Positions 8,817-17,149 of a stretch of DNA of 64,000 nucleotides are shown here, piece by piece; the stretch's first letter is position 1; the number at the start of each line of letters is the position of its first letter. The notes below the pieces were generated by a model that was not told the DNA's origin, did no database searches, and worked only from the letters and a program-made list of their open reading frames with translations. The position numbers and the translations under genes are program-made. Source of the stretch: Bacteroidia bacterium (GTDB lineage Bacteria; Bacteroidota; Bacteroidia; Chitinophagales; Chitinophagaceae); the NCBI GenBank assembly GCA_030427635.1, contig JAUIBA010000016.1, forward strand, positions 1 to 64,000. Reading direction: 5' to 3'.

Positions 8817-9263
8817 ATGGCAAAACAGAAGAAGTATTATACCGTAGTCATTAACGCATCCCGGGAGAAAGTATGGCAAACATTATGGGATGATGCTACC
8901 TATCGTGAGTGGACTTCGGCATTTGGGTCCGGCTCTCATGCGGTTACCGACTGGCAGAAGGGTAGCAAGGTGCTCTTTCTGGGCAGTGAGGATAGCGGTA
9001 TGGTGTCCCGTATTGCGGAGAGTATCCCCAATGAGTATATGTCTTTTGAACACCTGGGCGAGATAAAGAACGGGGTAGAGGATACTACCAGCGAGCGCGT
9101 GCAGCAGTGGGCGGGCAGTACAGAAAACTATACACTAAAAACAACCGATGCAGGCACAGAGCTGGTAATAGACATTGATATATCAGACGAGTTTCTGGAA
9201 ATGTTTGATGCTATATGGCCCAAAGCCCTGGCAAAGCTTAAGGATGCAGCAGAGCGTCCGTGA
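8817..9263 (+). CDS. SRPBCC (START/AHSA1-like) domain protein
   Basis: A 148-residue cytoplasmic protein of the START-like helix-grip fold. The opening YYTVVINASREKVWQTLWDDATYREWTSAFGSGSHAVTDW is diagnostic for the SRPBCC/AHSA1 group, as is the end of the domain (TELVIDIDISDEFLEMFDAIWPKALAKLKDAAE). These proteins bind hydrophobic ligands in a deep cavity; some act as co-chaperones. The ligand cannot be predicted. It is followed after 69 bases by a sodium:solute symporter gene in the same direction, with no clear link between the two. Confidence 0.85.
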   Translation: MAKQKKYYTVVINASREKVWQTLWDDATYREWTSAFGSGSHAVTDWQKGSKVLFLGSEDSGMVSRIAESIPNEYMSFEHLGEIKNGVEDTTSERVQQWAGSTENYTLKTTDAGTELVIDIDISDEFLEMFDAIWPKALAKLKDAAERP

Positions 9264-9332
9264 TTTGCCCCCCTGCAACAAAGTGTTAAATAGTCTTTTG
9301 GTCTGATGCCTATGTGGTAACTTAGGTGCTTT

Positions 9333-11015
9333 ATGAGTATTACCGATTGGATAGTATTACTGGTAACGCTTATTGCTATCATAGGTTATGGTATCTATAA
9401 AGGCCGGGGGCAGGATGGTGCACAGTCATATCTCCTTGCCGACAGGCAGATGCCGTGGTATGTAGTGCTGCTGGGGGTGATGGCTACACAGGCCAGCGCT
9501 ATTACTTTTCTGTCTACACCCGGTCTTGCCTATACCGATGGTATGCGTTTTGTGCAGAACTATTTTGGTCTGCCATTGGCAATGATTGTTATCTGTATCA
9601 CTTTCATTCCCGTATTTAACCGGCTGAAGGTGTACACTGCCTATGAGTTTCTGGAGCGTCGCTTCGACCGCCGCACCCGTGTGCTTACTTCTTTTCTGTT
9701 CCTGCTGTCCCGTGGTCTTTCCACGGGTATCAGTATTTATGCTCCGGCTATTATACTGTCCACTATGCTAGGGTGGAACATATACCTGTCCAATGTGGTT
9801 ACTGGTGGGCTGCTGATGTTATATACCTATAGCGGTGGTGCCAGAGCAGTAGCCCATACACAGAAGCTGCAGTTCCTTATCATTCTGGGCGCTATGCTGC
9901 TTGCTGGTTGCTTGGTCATTCGCAATCTGCCCGATGGGGTAGGCTTTGAAGATGCGCTCTTTGTAGCAGGTAAGGCAGGTCGGCTCAATATCATTACTAC
10001 AGATTTTGACTGGAACGACCGTTATAATATATGGAGTGGTGTAATAGGCGGCTTCTTTCTGGCGCTGTCTTACTTTGGTACAGACCATAGCCAGGTGGGG
10101 CGTTATATTACTGCGGGTAATGTACGGCAGAGCCGGCTGGGGTTATTGCTCAATGGTCTGGTAAAGGTGCCTATGCAGTTTCTCATACTGCTCATAGGTG
10201 TGTTGGTATTTGTACTCTACAGTTTTCGCCCTGCCCCTGTATATTTTAATACTACCGCCATGCAGCGGTACGAGCAGAGTGAGCCTGCCCATGCACAGGC
10301 CATGCAGCAGCAATATGCACAGTTGCATGAGCGCTACACACAGCAGGCAACCTCGGTGCTGGATGCCCGCCGCACAGGAGATGAGCAGCAGCTGCAGCAG
10401 GCAGTAGCAGGCTACCGCAGTACTTGGCAGGATATACGCCACATGCGCGATAGTGTATCATCTTACATAGCCGGGCACAACTATGCTCCCGATGCCAATG
10501 ATACTAACTACATATTTCTGTACTTCGTTACTCACTCCCTGCCGCGTGGTCTGGTAGGGTTACTGTTCGCAGTTATTATTCTTGCCTCGTGGGGGTCTAT
10601 ATCGGCTGCGCTCAATTCGCTGGCTGCATCTTCGCTTATGGATATGCATCTGGTAAATGGCAGCACCGGCAAGCGTGAGGAGTTACGGCTGGGCAGGCTG
10701 CACACATTGGGGTGGAGCATATTCTGTATTCTCGTTGCCATGTTTGCCGCTAAGATGGGCTCATTGATAGAGGCTGTAAATATTCTGGGCTCCCTGTTTT
10801 ACGGTACCATACTGGGTATCTTTCTGGTGGCATTTTACATGAAGCGGGTAGGGGGTGCTGCTGTGTTTTATGCAGCTATTGTTACAGAGTTATTTATCAT
10901 CACACTCTATCTGTGCAATGTAGTTTCATTCCTCTGGCTCAATGTTATAGGTGCCCTCGTTATGATGGCGCTATGCCTTCCTGCACAGTTATCCCGTACT
11001 ACAGCGCGGCAGTAG
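9333..11015 (+). CDS. Sodium:solute symporter family (SSF) transporter
   Basis: A 560-residue inner-membrane transporter of the SSF family (LeuT fold, 13-14 helices) that couples uptake of an organic solute to sodium entry. Typical signatures are ATQASAITFLSTPGLAYTDGMRFVQNYFGLPLAM in helices 1-2, YTAYEFLERRFDRRTR, and the sodium-site region ASWGSISAALNSLAASSLMDMH. Between helices 8 and 9 (residues ~300-385) lies an unusually long, Gln-rich helical loop with many charged residues (MQRYEQSEPAHAQAMQQQ and following), seen in a subset of Bacteroidota SSF proteins. The substrate is unknown. It converges with trpS; no clear terminator is visible in the 34-base gap. Confidence 0.9.
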   Translation: MSITDWIVLLVTLIAIIGYGIYKGRGQDGAQSYLLADRQMPWYVVLLGVMATQASAITFLSTPGLAYTDGMRFVQNYFGLPLAMIVICITFIPVFNRLKVYTAYEFLERRFDRRTRVLTSFLFLLSRGLSTGISIYAPAIILSTMLGWNIYLSNVVTGGLLMLYTYSGGARAVAHTQKLQFLIILGAMLLAGCLVIRNLPDGVGFEDALFVAGKAGRLNIITTDFDWNDRYNIWSGVIGGFFLALSYFGTDHSQVGRYITAGNVRQSRLGLLLNGLVKVPMQFLILLIGVLVFVLYSFRPAPVYFNTTAMQRYEQSEPAHAQAMQQQYAQLHERYTQQATSVLDARRTGDEQQLQQAVAGYRSTWQDIRHMRDSVSSYIAGHNYAPDANDTNYIFLYFVTHSLPRGLVGLLFAVIILASWGSISAALNSLAASSLMDMHLVNGSTGKREELRLGRLHTLGWSIFCILVAMFAAKMGSLIEAVNILGSLFYGTILGIFLVAFYMKRVGGAAVFYAAIVTELFIITLYLCNVVSFLWLNVIGALVMMALCLPAQLSRTTARQ

Positions 11016-11049
11016 TGTAGCATGTCAGCAAAATATCCTGTGTGTACTG

Positions 11050-12051
11050 CTAGTAATAGTTGATACCTATCATCTTCCTGGCTTCTGCTATGGTAGCAGC
11101 GCTGCTGGCTCTGGCTTTTTCTGCACCATCTTTCAGTATGCGCTGTATGGCGGCATGGTCCTGCTGCAGCTCGGCTGCACGTTCGCGTATAGGGCGCACA
11201 AAGTTGGCCATATCTTCAGCCAGTTGCTTCTTCATATCGCCATAGCGTATGTTGCAATTGTTATAGTCAGCAGTGAATTTCGCAGTTACTTCCGGTGCCG
11301 ATGATACCTGCATCAGTACAAACAGGTTGCGTATATAATCCGGCATTTCAGCATTAGGCTCAGTAGGGCCTGCATCTGTTTTGGCCTTCATTATCTTCTT
11401 GCGTATAACATCGTCCTCATCGCTCAGGTATATGGTAGCATTTACGTTCTCGCTCTTGCTCATTTTACCATTACCATCCAGACTCAGTATTTTCACCGTA
11501 TCCTGGTTAGAGCGGTACACCTGTGGCTCAGGGAAGAAATCAGCGCCATAGCGTGTGTTGAAACGGTTGGCAAAGTTGCGTGCCATCTCCAGGTGCTGCT
11601 CCTGATCTTTACCTACCGGTACTTTTACTGCACGGTGTATGAGTATATCAGCAGCCATAAGCACAGGATAGGTAAGCAGGCCGGCATTTACATTTTCCGG
11701 TTGCAGGCGCACTTTATCTTTAAAGGTAGGCACCTTTTCCAGCTCTCCTTTATAGGCCAGCATATTCAGCATCAGATATAGCTCCGGTATTTCCGGTATA
11801 TCACTCTGTGCATAGAGCGCTACCTTTTCAGGGTCCAGACCGCTGGCTACATTTTCTGCCACCACGCGATACACGTTCTGGCGCAGGTCTTTGGGGTCGG
11901 GGTGTGTGGTAAGGGAGTGATAATCTGCTACAAAGAAGTAACAGTTATGCTCATCCTGCATTTTTACATAGTTCTGTATAGCCCCGAAATAATTACCCAG
12001 GTGCAGATATCCCGTGGAGCGGATGCCGCTCACTACTACTTCCTTACTCAT
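11050..12051 (-). CDS. trpS: Tryptophanyl-tRNA synthetase
   Basis: A 333-residue class I aminoacyl-tRNA synthetase that charges tRNA-Trp. The class I motifs are present: TGYLHLGNYFGA (the HIGH equivalent, residues ~13-24) and GNGKMSKSENVN (KMSKS loop). The tryptophan pocket sequences AYKGELEKVPTFKDK, YPVLMAADILIHRA and VPVGKDQEQHLEMARN also match bacterial TrpRS. Length and domain content are normal. The start codon lies 8 bases from a -7 promoter element, so the transcript is almost leaderless. It is a reliable housekeeping gene. Confidence 0.97.
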   Translation of the reverse strand: MSKEVVVSGIRSTGYLHLGNYFGAIQNYVKMQDEHNCYFFVADYHSLTTHPDPKDLRQNVYRVVAENVASGLDPEKVALYAQSDIPEIPELYLMLNMLAYKGELEKVPTFKDKVRLQPENVNAGLLTYPVLMAADILIHRAVKVPVGKDQEQHLEMARNFANRFNTRYGADFFPEPQVYRSNQDTVKILSLDGNGKMSKSENVNATIYLSDEDDVIRKKIMKAKTDAGPTEPNAEMPDYIRNLFVLMQVSSAPEVTAKFTADYNNCNIRYGDMKKQLAEDMANFVRPIRERAAELQQDHAAIQRILKDGAEKARASSAATIAEARKMIGINYY

Positions 12052-12059
12052 AACGCGCG

Positions 12060-12067
12060 CAAATATA
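12060..12067 (-). promoter_or_regulatory. Bacteroidota -7 promoter element for trpS (TATATTTG)
   Basis: Read on the minus strand as TATATTTG, 8 bases before the trpS ATG at 12051. Confidence 0.55.
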
Positions 12068-12103
12068 GCTAATAGAATGCAGTCACAGATTCCTGTAGCT
12101 CGT

Positions 12104-13207
12104 TCAGCTCATCTGTTCCCACCATTTTTTGTTCTCATGCTCACCTTTCAGATAGGTAGGTGCGCCCGGCACCGGCAGTATCAGTGGCATGTCTTTACGC
12201 CCGGCCTCTGCTACCACACGCTTTACCGGCTCATCCCAGTCATGCAGCGATAATGCAAACTTTGACCAGTGTACCGGCAGCAGCTTTGCTGCCTGCAGGT
12301 CCTGGGCAGCCTGTACGGTTTCTTCAGGCATCATATGTATATGTTTCCAGTACTGGTTATACTGTCCGCACTCCAGTATGGCTACATCAAAGGGGCCATA
12401 CTTCTTCCCGGTTTCGGCAAAATGGCTGTCATAGCCCGAGTCGCCACCTATGAATATTTTATGTGTAGGCGTTTGAAGTACAAAGGAGGTCCAGATGGTG
12501 GTGTTACGTTTAAAACTCCTTCCTGAGAAATGCCGTGCGGGTGTAGCCGTAAGCGTAAAGCCATTATCAGGCATAGACTCCTCATGCCAGTCCATTTCTG
12601 TAATCATGGCACTGTCATAGCCCCACCTTTCCAGGTGTGCCCCCGTACCCAGCCCGGTAATTACTTTTTTTACCCTGCCTTTTAGCGCTTTTACTGTCTT
12701 ATAGTCCAGGTGGTCATAATGGTCATGGGTTATTATCAGGTAGTCAGTTTCCGGTATATCTGCTACACTGTACACATCTGCACCCTTAAAGCTGCGTGTA
12801 CTCACACTCACCGGCGATGCATGACCACTCAGCACAGGGTCTACCAGTATACGCTTACCATCTACCTGCATGTAGTAGGATGAATGCCCCATCCATATCA
12901 GCACATCTTCGTCAGGCTTCAGGTTGTGCAGGTCAGTTTTTACAGCGGGTATAGGTGACTGTGGTTGTTTCCGCTCATTCTTCTCAAAGAAAAATCTGCG
13001 CATCACCTTTGGGAAAGTACCCCCGTCTGTAAACTGAGGCGTATCACTCTGATTCTGGAAGGCACCATCCCGGTACTGTGGCGATGCCTGTATTCTTGCC
13101 AGCCGCTCTCCTGTAGGCTTACTGCCAAACTGTGGCAGCTTCATATATGCCCACACCACTGCAGGGAACCCCGCTACTACACCCAGCACTATACCTGTTA
13201 CTATCAT
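12104..13207 (-). CDS. Membrane-anchored MBL-fold metallo-hydrolase (UlaG/NAPE-PLD-like)
   Basis: A 367-residue protein with an N-terminal membrane anchor (MIVTGIVLGVVAGFPAVVWAYM) and a metallo-beta-lactamase domain. The metal motif HDHYDHLD is preceded by a strand LVDPVLSGHASP and followed by GLGTGAHLERWGYD and FIGGDSGYDSHFAETG. The end has the last metal His (PVHWSKFALSLHDWDEPV). The N-terminal extension with GERLARIQASPQYRDGAFQNQ is typical of the NAPE-PLD-like/UlaG branch found next to TetR regulators. The natural substrate in bacteria is unsettled. It lies directly downstream of a tetR gene, with an 18-bp operator 15 bases before its start codon, so it is very probably repressed by that TetR protein. 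Confidence 0.85.
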   Translation of the reverse strand: MIVTGIVLGVVAGFPAVVWAYMKLPQFGSKPTGERLARIQASPQYRDGAFQNQSDTPQFTDGGTFPKVMRRFFFEKNERKQPQSPIPAVKTDLHNLKPDEDVLIWMGHSSYYMQVDGKRILVDPVLSGHASPVSVSTRSFKGADVYSVADIPETDYLIITHDHYDHLDYKTVKALKGRVKKVITGLGTGAHLERWGYDSAMITEMDWHEESMPDNGFTLTATPARHFSGRSFKRNTTIWTSFVLQTPTHKIFIGGDSGYDSHFAETGKKYGPFDVAILECGQYNQYWKHIHMMPEETVQAAQDLQAAKLLPVHWSKFALSLHDWDEPVKRVVAEAGRKDMPLILPVPGAPTYLKGEHENKKWWEQMS

Positions 13208-13221
13208 TTCATTTGTTTTAT

Positions 13222-13239
13222 AGAGTGACTACTCACTCT
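13222..13239. promoter_or_regulatory. TetR-type operator before the MBL hydrolase gene
   Basis: Perfect 7-bp inverted repeat AGAGTGA-CTAC-TCACTCT. It lies 15 bases upstream of the hydrolase start and shares 16 of 18 positions with a second site at the tetR promoter. Confidence 0.7.
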
Positions 13240-13279
13240 GTTATTGATGTACACTATACTATATACCATCTACCATCTG

Positions 13280-13861
13280 CTATTTACTGCTAACCATATC
13301 CCACACCAGTTCAAACGACTCTGCTATCATTTTCCTGCGTGCTGCAACACTCAGCTTACTGGCGCTCATATACTGCCCTGTGCCAAACAGATGACTCATA
13401 AGCACGGTGGCCAGGTATTCAGGCTCCATTGGTTTCAGCTCTTTTCTTTTGATGCCATCCTTCAGTAGCTCCATCCATGCCAGATTGTGTTTTTTCATAT
13501 CATCCGGCAGCATGGCTACATAGGGAGAGTTCATAAACTGCTGCAGAAAACGGAATGCTGTATCATTATCCAGTCCCCATATAAGGGCACTGGTGTATAT
13601 CTTCCGGCATACTTCTTTTAGCGTAGCTCCCTGTTCCTCCTGCTGCATGCACTCCGTCATTTGCAGCTTTATGTGTATATACAAGGCTACTATCAGTTCA
13701 TCTTTCGTCTTGTAGTAATGAAACAGGGTGCCATTGGCTATACCTGCTTCCTTTGCTATAGCAGATGTGGGCGTGCCATGAAAGCCATAGTTTACAAACA
13801 GCCGGAGGGCTGCATTGAGTATGTCCTGTTGCTTATCTGTTATGTTAGATTGACTAATCAC
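13280..13861 (-). CDS. TetR/AcrR family transcriptional repressor
   Basis: A 193-residue one-component regulator. The N-terminal DNA-binding domain is clear (ILNAALRLFVNYGFHGTPTSAIAKEAGIANGTLFHYYKTKDELIVALY), with the helix-turn-helix around residues 30-50. The helical C-terminal part is the ligand and dimer domain; its effector is unknown. The open frame extends to a TTG at 13897, but GTG 13861 is preferred because it lies 5 bases from a -7 element. A palindromic operator overlaps the start codon, and a similar one precedes the next gene, the MBL hydrolase. Autorepression and control of the hydrolase are inferred from these paired sites. Confidence 0.85.
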   Translation of the reverse strand: MISQSNITDKQQDILNAALRLFVNYGFHGTPTSAIAKEAGIANGTLFHYYKTKDELIVALYIHIKLQMTECMQQEEQGATLKEVCRKIYTSALIWGLDNDTAFRFLQQFMNSPYVAMLPDDMKKHNLAWMELLKDGIKRKELKPMEPEYLATVLMSHLFGTGQYMSASKLSVAARRKMIAESFELVWDMVSSK

Positions 13862-13864
13862 TCT
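13847..13864. promoter_or_regulatory. TetR-type operator overlapping the tetR start codon
   Basis: AGATTGA-CTAA-TCACTCT, an imperfect inverted repeat of the same 7-4-7 geometry as the site at 13222-13239. It covers the GTG start and abuts the -7 element, the expected position for autorepression. Confidence 0.65.
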
Positions 13865-13865
13865 A

Positions 13866-13873
13866 CAAATGTA
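13866..13873 (-). promoter_or_regulatory. Bacteroidota -7 promoter element for tetR (TACATTTG)
   Basis: On the minus strand TACATTTG, immediately next to the operator and 5 bases from the GTG start, implying a leaderless or nearly leaderless transcript. Confidence 0.55.
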
Positions 13874-13966
13874 CACACAGAAATTACAGGCTGCCAAACC
13901 CTCATTGTGAAATATTCCCTAATGTTCTCTGAGAAAAACTACCCACCCCAATACCCTCTACTATAT

Positions 13967-13994
13967 ACTATGTACTATATACTATGTACTATAT
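13967..13994. repeat. Tandem 14-bp repeat (two full units plus partial)
   Basis: CTATGTACTATATA occurs twice head to tail (13967-13980 and 13981-13994), flanked by partial units (13956-13966 and 13995-14008). A related TACTATATACCATC stretch lies at 13255-13275, so similar low-complexity sequence flanks both sides of the tetR gene. Confidence 0.8.
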
Positions 13995-14015
13995 ACCAGC
14001 TACTATGGAATAACA

Positions 14016-15263
14016 TCACTCATACCGTAGCGCCGTAATAGGGTCCAGCCGCGATGCTTTAATAGCTGGATATATGCCCGATACCACACCTACAAGTGCA
14101 CATAGGGTCACACCCATTACTATCCATAACCATGGTATTATGAAGCCGGTACCAAAGAACCCGCTTACAGAGTTGCCAAGAAGTATACCCAGTATAATAC
14201 CTGTCATACCACCCAGCAGACTTATCATTACCGCCTCAGTAAGAAACTGCTGCTTGATGGTAGATGAGCGTGCGCCCAGCGCCTTGCTCACACCTATTTC
14301 CCTTGTGCGCTCGGCTACAGATACCAGCATTATATTCATAAGCCCTATTACCGAGCCCAGCAGGGTAATGACACCTATAATGAGCGCAGCGCCACTTATG
14401 TATTTGATGTTATCCATCACCATCTCCACCAGGTCGTTATTCTGTGTCATGGAGAAGTTGTTTTCTGTACCCAGAGGCAGCTTGCGCACCACACGGAAAA
14501 TGCCCTCTGCTTCCTCTGCCGCAAAATCTTTCATATTAATGTCCGGCACCTTGATACTCAGCAGATAGCTGGCATCGCCCGAGCCAAACAGAGACCGTGC
14601 AGTAGGTAACGGTATCACCACTTTGTTGTCAGAGTTCATCACCATGCTACCGCCTTTGGCCTCCATTACACCTACTACCCGGCAGCGCACATTGCCTACA
14701 GTCACCACCTGGTTTACGGCCTTCTTTACATCATACTTAAACAGCTTTTTTGCCACGCCATTACCCAGCAGGCACACCAGCCCGCCATCTTCCACCTCGG
14801 CAGCGGTAAAGTTTCTCCCTGCTTCCAGCTTTGTGTCTGTTACCGTAAGGTAGGCTTCGTCGGCGCCGGTCACTCTTATGTTAGGGTTGGTTTTCAGCGA
14901 CCGGTACTGTACCGTAGCAATGCCCGTACCACCTACCGATATCCCTACTACCGATGGATAGTGATAACGCTCTTTAAAGAGTTTTGCATCCTCATAGGTA
15001 ATGCTCTTACCCTCTACCACACTCACATTCACCCCGCCGCCTTTGTGCTTCTTTTTCTTCAGTATGTCGCTTGTTATCTGAAAGGTGTTTACCCCCATAC
15101 TGCTGAAGTTAGAGTACACGCTGGCCTTCATCACCTCTATAGCAGTAAGTATGCCCACCAGCGCCATAATACCCAGCCCTATGATGGCAATGGTAAGGAA
15201 AGAGCGCAGCTTGTTGTTGCGTATTGCTCTCAGAGCCAGTATGGCATTAAAGAATAGCTGCAT
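14016..15263 (-). CDS. FtsX/MacB-type ABC transporter permease
   Basis: A 415-residue inner-membrane protein with the four-helix FtsX/MacB topology. One helix is near the N-terminus (FLTIAIIGLGIMALVGILTAIEV). A large periplasmic MacB-PCD-like domain spans residues ~50-270. Three helices close the protein (ISGAALIIGVITLLGSVIGLMNIMLV, AVMISLLGGMTGIILGILLG, WLWIVMGVTLCALVGVVSGIYPA). The loop SVAERTREIGVSKALGARSSTIKQQFL is the coupling region that contacts the ATPase. No ATPase gene is beside it, so its partner must be encoded elsewhere. MacB-type transporters move peptides, lipoproteins or drugs by mechanotransmission; the cargo is unknown. It follows tgt after 69 bases, in which a 7-bp hairpin sits. 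Confidence 0.88.
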   Translation of the reverse strand: MQLFFNAILALRAIRNNKLRSFLTIAIIGLGIMALVGILTAIEVMKASVYSNFSSMGVNTFQITSDILKKKKHKGGGVNVSVVEGKSITYEDAKLFKERYHYPSVVGISVGGTGIATVQYRSLKTNPNIRVTGADEAYLTVTDTKLEAGRNFTAAEVEDGGLVCLLGNGVAKKLFKYDVKKAVNQVVTVGNVRCRVVGVMEAKGGSMVMNSDNKVVIPLPTARSLFGSGDASYLLSIKVPDINMKDFAAEEAEGIFRVVRKLPLGTENNFSMTQNNDLVEMVMDNIKYISGAALIIGVITLLGSVIGLMNIMLVSVAERTREIGVSKALGARSSTIKQQFLTEAVMISLLGGMTGIILGILLGNSVSGFFGTGFIIPWLWIVMGVTLCALVGVVSGIYPAIKASRLDPITALRYE

Positions 15264-15276
15264 GGGCTGTGGTATT

Positions 15277-15295
15277 CCGGTGCACGGCGCACCGG
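15277..15295. terminator. GC-rich hairpin between tgt and the permease gene
   Basis: CCGGTGC (15277-15283) pairs with GCACCGG (15289-15295). There is no U-run, so it may be an attenuator or processing site inside a tgt-permease transcript rather than a full terminator. Confidence 0.4.
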
Positions 15296-15332
15296 TGTAT
15301 AAAAGTAAGAAATAGCTGCTTACCGCCAGCCA

Positions 15333-16463
15333 TTACAGGCGTTGTTTCAGGCGGGGTATCATTTCATTTTTCCAGGCATTATAGTCACCGGCCAGTATAT
15401 GCTGCCGGGCTTCCTTTACCAGATGCAGGTAAAATGCCAGATTATGTATGCTGGCTATGGTAAGCCCCAGTATCTCGCCTGATATGAACAGATGCCTCAG
15501 GTATGCCTTACTGTAGTACCTGCTGGTTTCACAGTCCAGCCCCTCATCTATAGGGCTGAAGTCAGTAGCCCATTTCTTATTCCTTATGTTCACTACTCCC
15601 TGTGTGGTAAAGAGCATACCATTGCGCCCGTTGCGGGTAGGCATTACACAGTCAAACATATCTACACCCAGTGCTATATTCTCCAGTATGTTCCACGGTG
15701 TACCCACACCCATCAGGTAGCGGGGCTTATCCTGTGGCAGGTGCTCACAGCACAGGCCGCACATTTCATACATCTGCTCTTCAGGCTCGCCTACAGAGAG
15801 GCCGCCTATGGCATTACCATCACACTCCATAGATGCCGCAAATTCTGCCGATATCTTCCGCAGGTCTTTATATGTACTGCCCTGCACTATGGGAAACAGT
15901 GACTGACTGTAACCATATTTTGGCTCAGTATCGCTCAGTCGCTGCACACAGCGAGCCAGCCAGCGGTGTGTCAGCTCCATCGATTTTTTGGCATAGTCAT
16001 AATCGCTGGGGTAGGGGGGACACTCATCAAATGCCATAATGATATCTGCGCCTATGCTGCGCTGTGTGTCCATTACATTTTCAGGGGTAAACAGGTGTTT
16101 AGACCCATCTATGTGCGACTGAAACATGACACCCTCCTCCTTTATCTTACGATTGGCCGCCAGGCTGAACACCTGATAGCCGCCACTGTCTGTAAGTATA
16201 GGACGGTCCCATTTATTGAACTGGTGCAGCCCTCCTGCCGCTTCCAGTACTGCCGTGCCGGGGCGCAGGTACAGATGGTAGGTATTACCCAGTATGATTT
16301 GTGCCTTTACCTCATCTTTCAGTTGCTGCTGTGTTACGGCCTTTACACTACCTGCCGTACCCACAGGCATGAATATAGGTGTTTCTATCACCCCATGGTC
16401 GGTAGTGATACGTCCTGCCCGCGCTCCCGATGCGCCATCCTTAGCTTCCAGTTCAAACTGCAT
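15333..16463 (-). CDS. tgt: tRNA-guanine transglycosylase (queuosine pathway)
   Basis: A 376-residue enzyme that exchanges guanine 34 of Asp, Asn, His and Tyr tRNAs for preQ1. The TIM-barrel signatures are clear: PIFMPVGTAGSVKAVT, GNTYHLYLRPG, TDSGGYQVFSLA (general-acid Asp), GGLSVGEPEEQMYEM, and FDCVMPTRNGRNGMLF (nucleophile Asp). Most bacterial Tgt enzymes bind zinc with a CxCxxC...H set; here the corresponding stretch reads LDCETSRYYSKAYLRHL, so only one of the three Cys is kept, though the His-containing IHNL is present. That suggests zinc-free or altered metal binding. A -7 element lies 8 bases before the start. The permease gene downstream may be co-transcribed. Confidence 0.95.
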   Translation of the reverse strand: MQFELEAKDGASGARAGRITTDHGVIETPIFMPVGTAGSVKAVTQQQLKDEVKAQIILGNTYHLYLRPGTAVLEAAGGLHQFNKWDRPILTDSGGYQVFSLAANRKIKEEGVMFQSHIDGSKHLFTPENVMDTQRSIGADIIMAFDECPPYPSDYDYAKKSMELTHRWLARCVQRLSDTEPKYGYSQSLFPIVQGSTYKDLRKISAEFAASMECDGNAIGGLSVGEPEEQMYEMCGLCCEHLPQDKPRYLMGVGTPWNILENIALGVDMFDCVMPTRNGRNGMLFTTQGVVNIRNKKWATDFSPIDEGLDCETSRYYSKAYLRHLFISGEILGLTIASIHNLAFYLHLVKEARQHILAGDYNAWKNEMIPRLKQRL

Positions 16464-16470
16464 AAGGCCG

Positions 16471-16478
16471 CAAAAGTA
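16471..16478 (-). promoter_or_regulatory. Bacteroidota -7 promoter element for tgt (TACTTTTG)
   Basis: On the minus strand TACTTTTG, 8 bases before the tgt ATG at 16463. Confidence 0.55.
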
Positions 16479-16645
16479 TTAATTATTTGTGGGGTGGGGA
16501 GGTGGTGAATTGAGTTAGGCTATTCGCCGCTGCCTGGCGTCCCCGCCGGCAGCCGTGCGTAGGACCGATATCTCATATGTTCTGGTTTTGAATCCCACAG
16601 GTACTTACTTGCAAACTTTCCGCATTAACCCAACTAGTAGTATTG

Positions 16646-17149
16646 TCAGGCTTCATTATTACGGATACGCCTAAGTTCATTGATATCATTCATGTCTTTT
16701 TCGCGTGCAATTGCCAGCTTGTTTTCAATCAGATCATCAAAACCAATAAAATATATATCTACATCGTCAACTGTTGTCAATTCTCTCCTTTCATAACATT
16801 TTTTGAATCTTGGGAGTCCTGGTAATTCAGGGAGAAAGTCAATTGTGAAGTTTTCGAAATTCAGCTTGAAAAATGACTTTCGTGGGTTGGGTGTTTTTTC
16901 GTTTTTGAAGTCAGTAATATCTTGTCCGAGACTCTCAATCACATTGAGCAGATTAAAATAGTTCTTATAGGTGGGGTTATACCAGAAATCAAGGTCTGGT
17001 ATTTCAGAGATTTTCCCTGAAATCGATATGGACATTCTGAAATACCCATACAGGGCTACAGCTGTACCTCCTACTACCATGTATTCAACATGGTGTTTGT
17101 TTAGCAGATTACATACGTTGGTTAAGCTATTCCGCAGATTGGGATGCAT
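16646..17149 (-). CDS. MNT-fold nucleotidyltransferase-like protein (AbiEii/toxin-like)
   Basis: A 167-residue protein of the minimal nucleotidyltransferase fold. The motifs can be read in order: VVGGTAVALYGY (the GS/GG motif that holds the nucleotide triphosphate), PDLDFWY (the D-x-D metal pair) and FTIDFLPE (third acidic residue). The C-terminus has FDDLIENKLAIAREKDMNDINELRRI, typical of the AbiEii/DUF6036 group, where a K-x-R-x-K-D helix closes the site. Such proteins act as toxins that modify tRNA ends in type IV or AbiE systems, or as parts of HEPN-MNT pairs. ATG 17149 is preferred; a GTG at 17170 is possible. The gene overlaps the small upstream gene by 23 bases and is AT-rich relative to its neighbours, hinting at transfer. 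Confidence 0.7.
   Translation of the reverse strand: MHPNLRNSLTNVCNLLNKHHVEYMVVGGTAVALYGYFRMSISISGKISEIPDLDFWYNPTYKNYFNLLNVIESLGQDITDFKNEKTPNPRKSFFKLNFENFTIDFLPELPGLPRFKKCYERRELTTVDDVDIYFIGFDDLIENKLAIAREKDMNDINELRRIRNNEA

Noticed and set aside
15492-16508. Several plus-strand frames of 68-180 codons
   Set aside because: All are antisense to tgt, which is certain.
16525-16600. Possible tRNA-like or structured RNA upstream of tgt
   Set aside because: GC-rich with short pairings, but no cloverleaf, no T-loop sequence and no CCA could be found.
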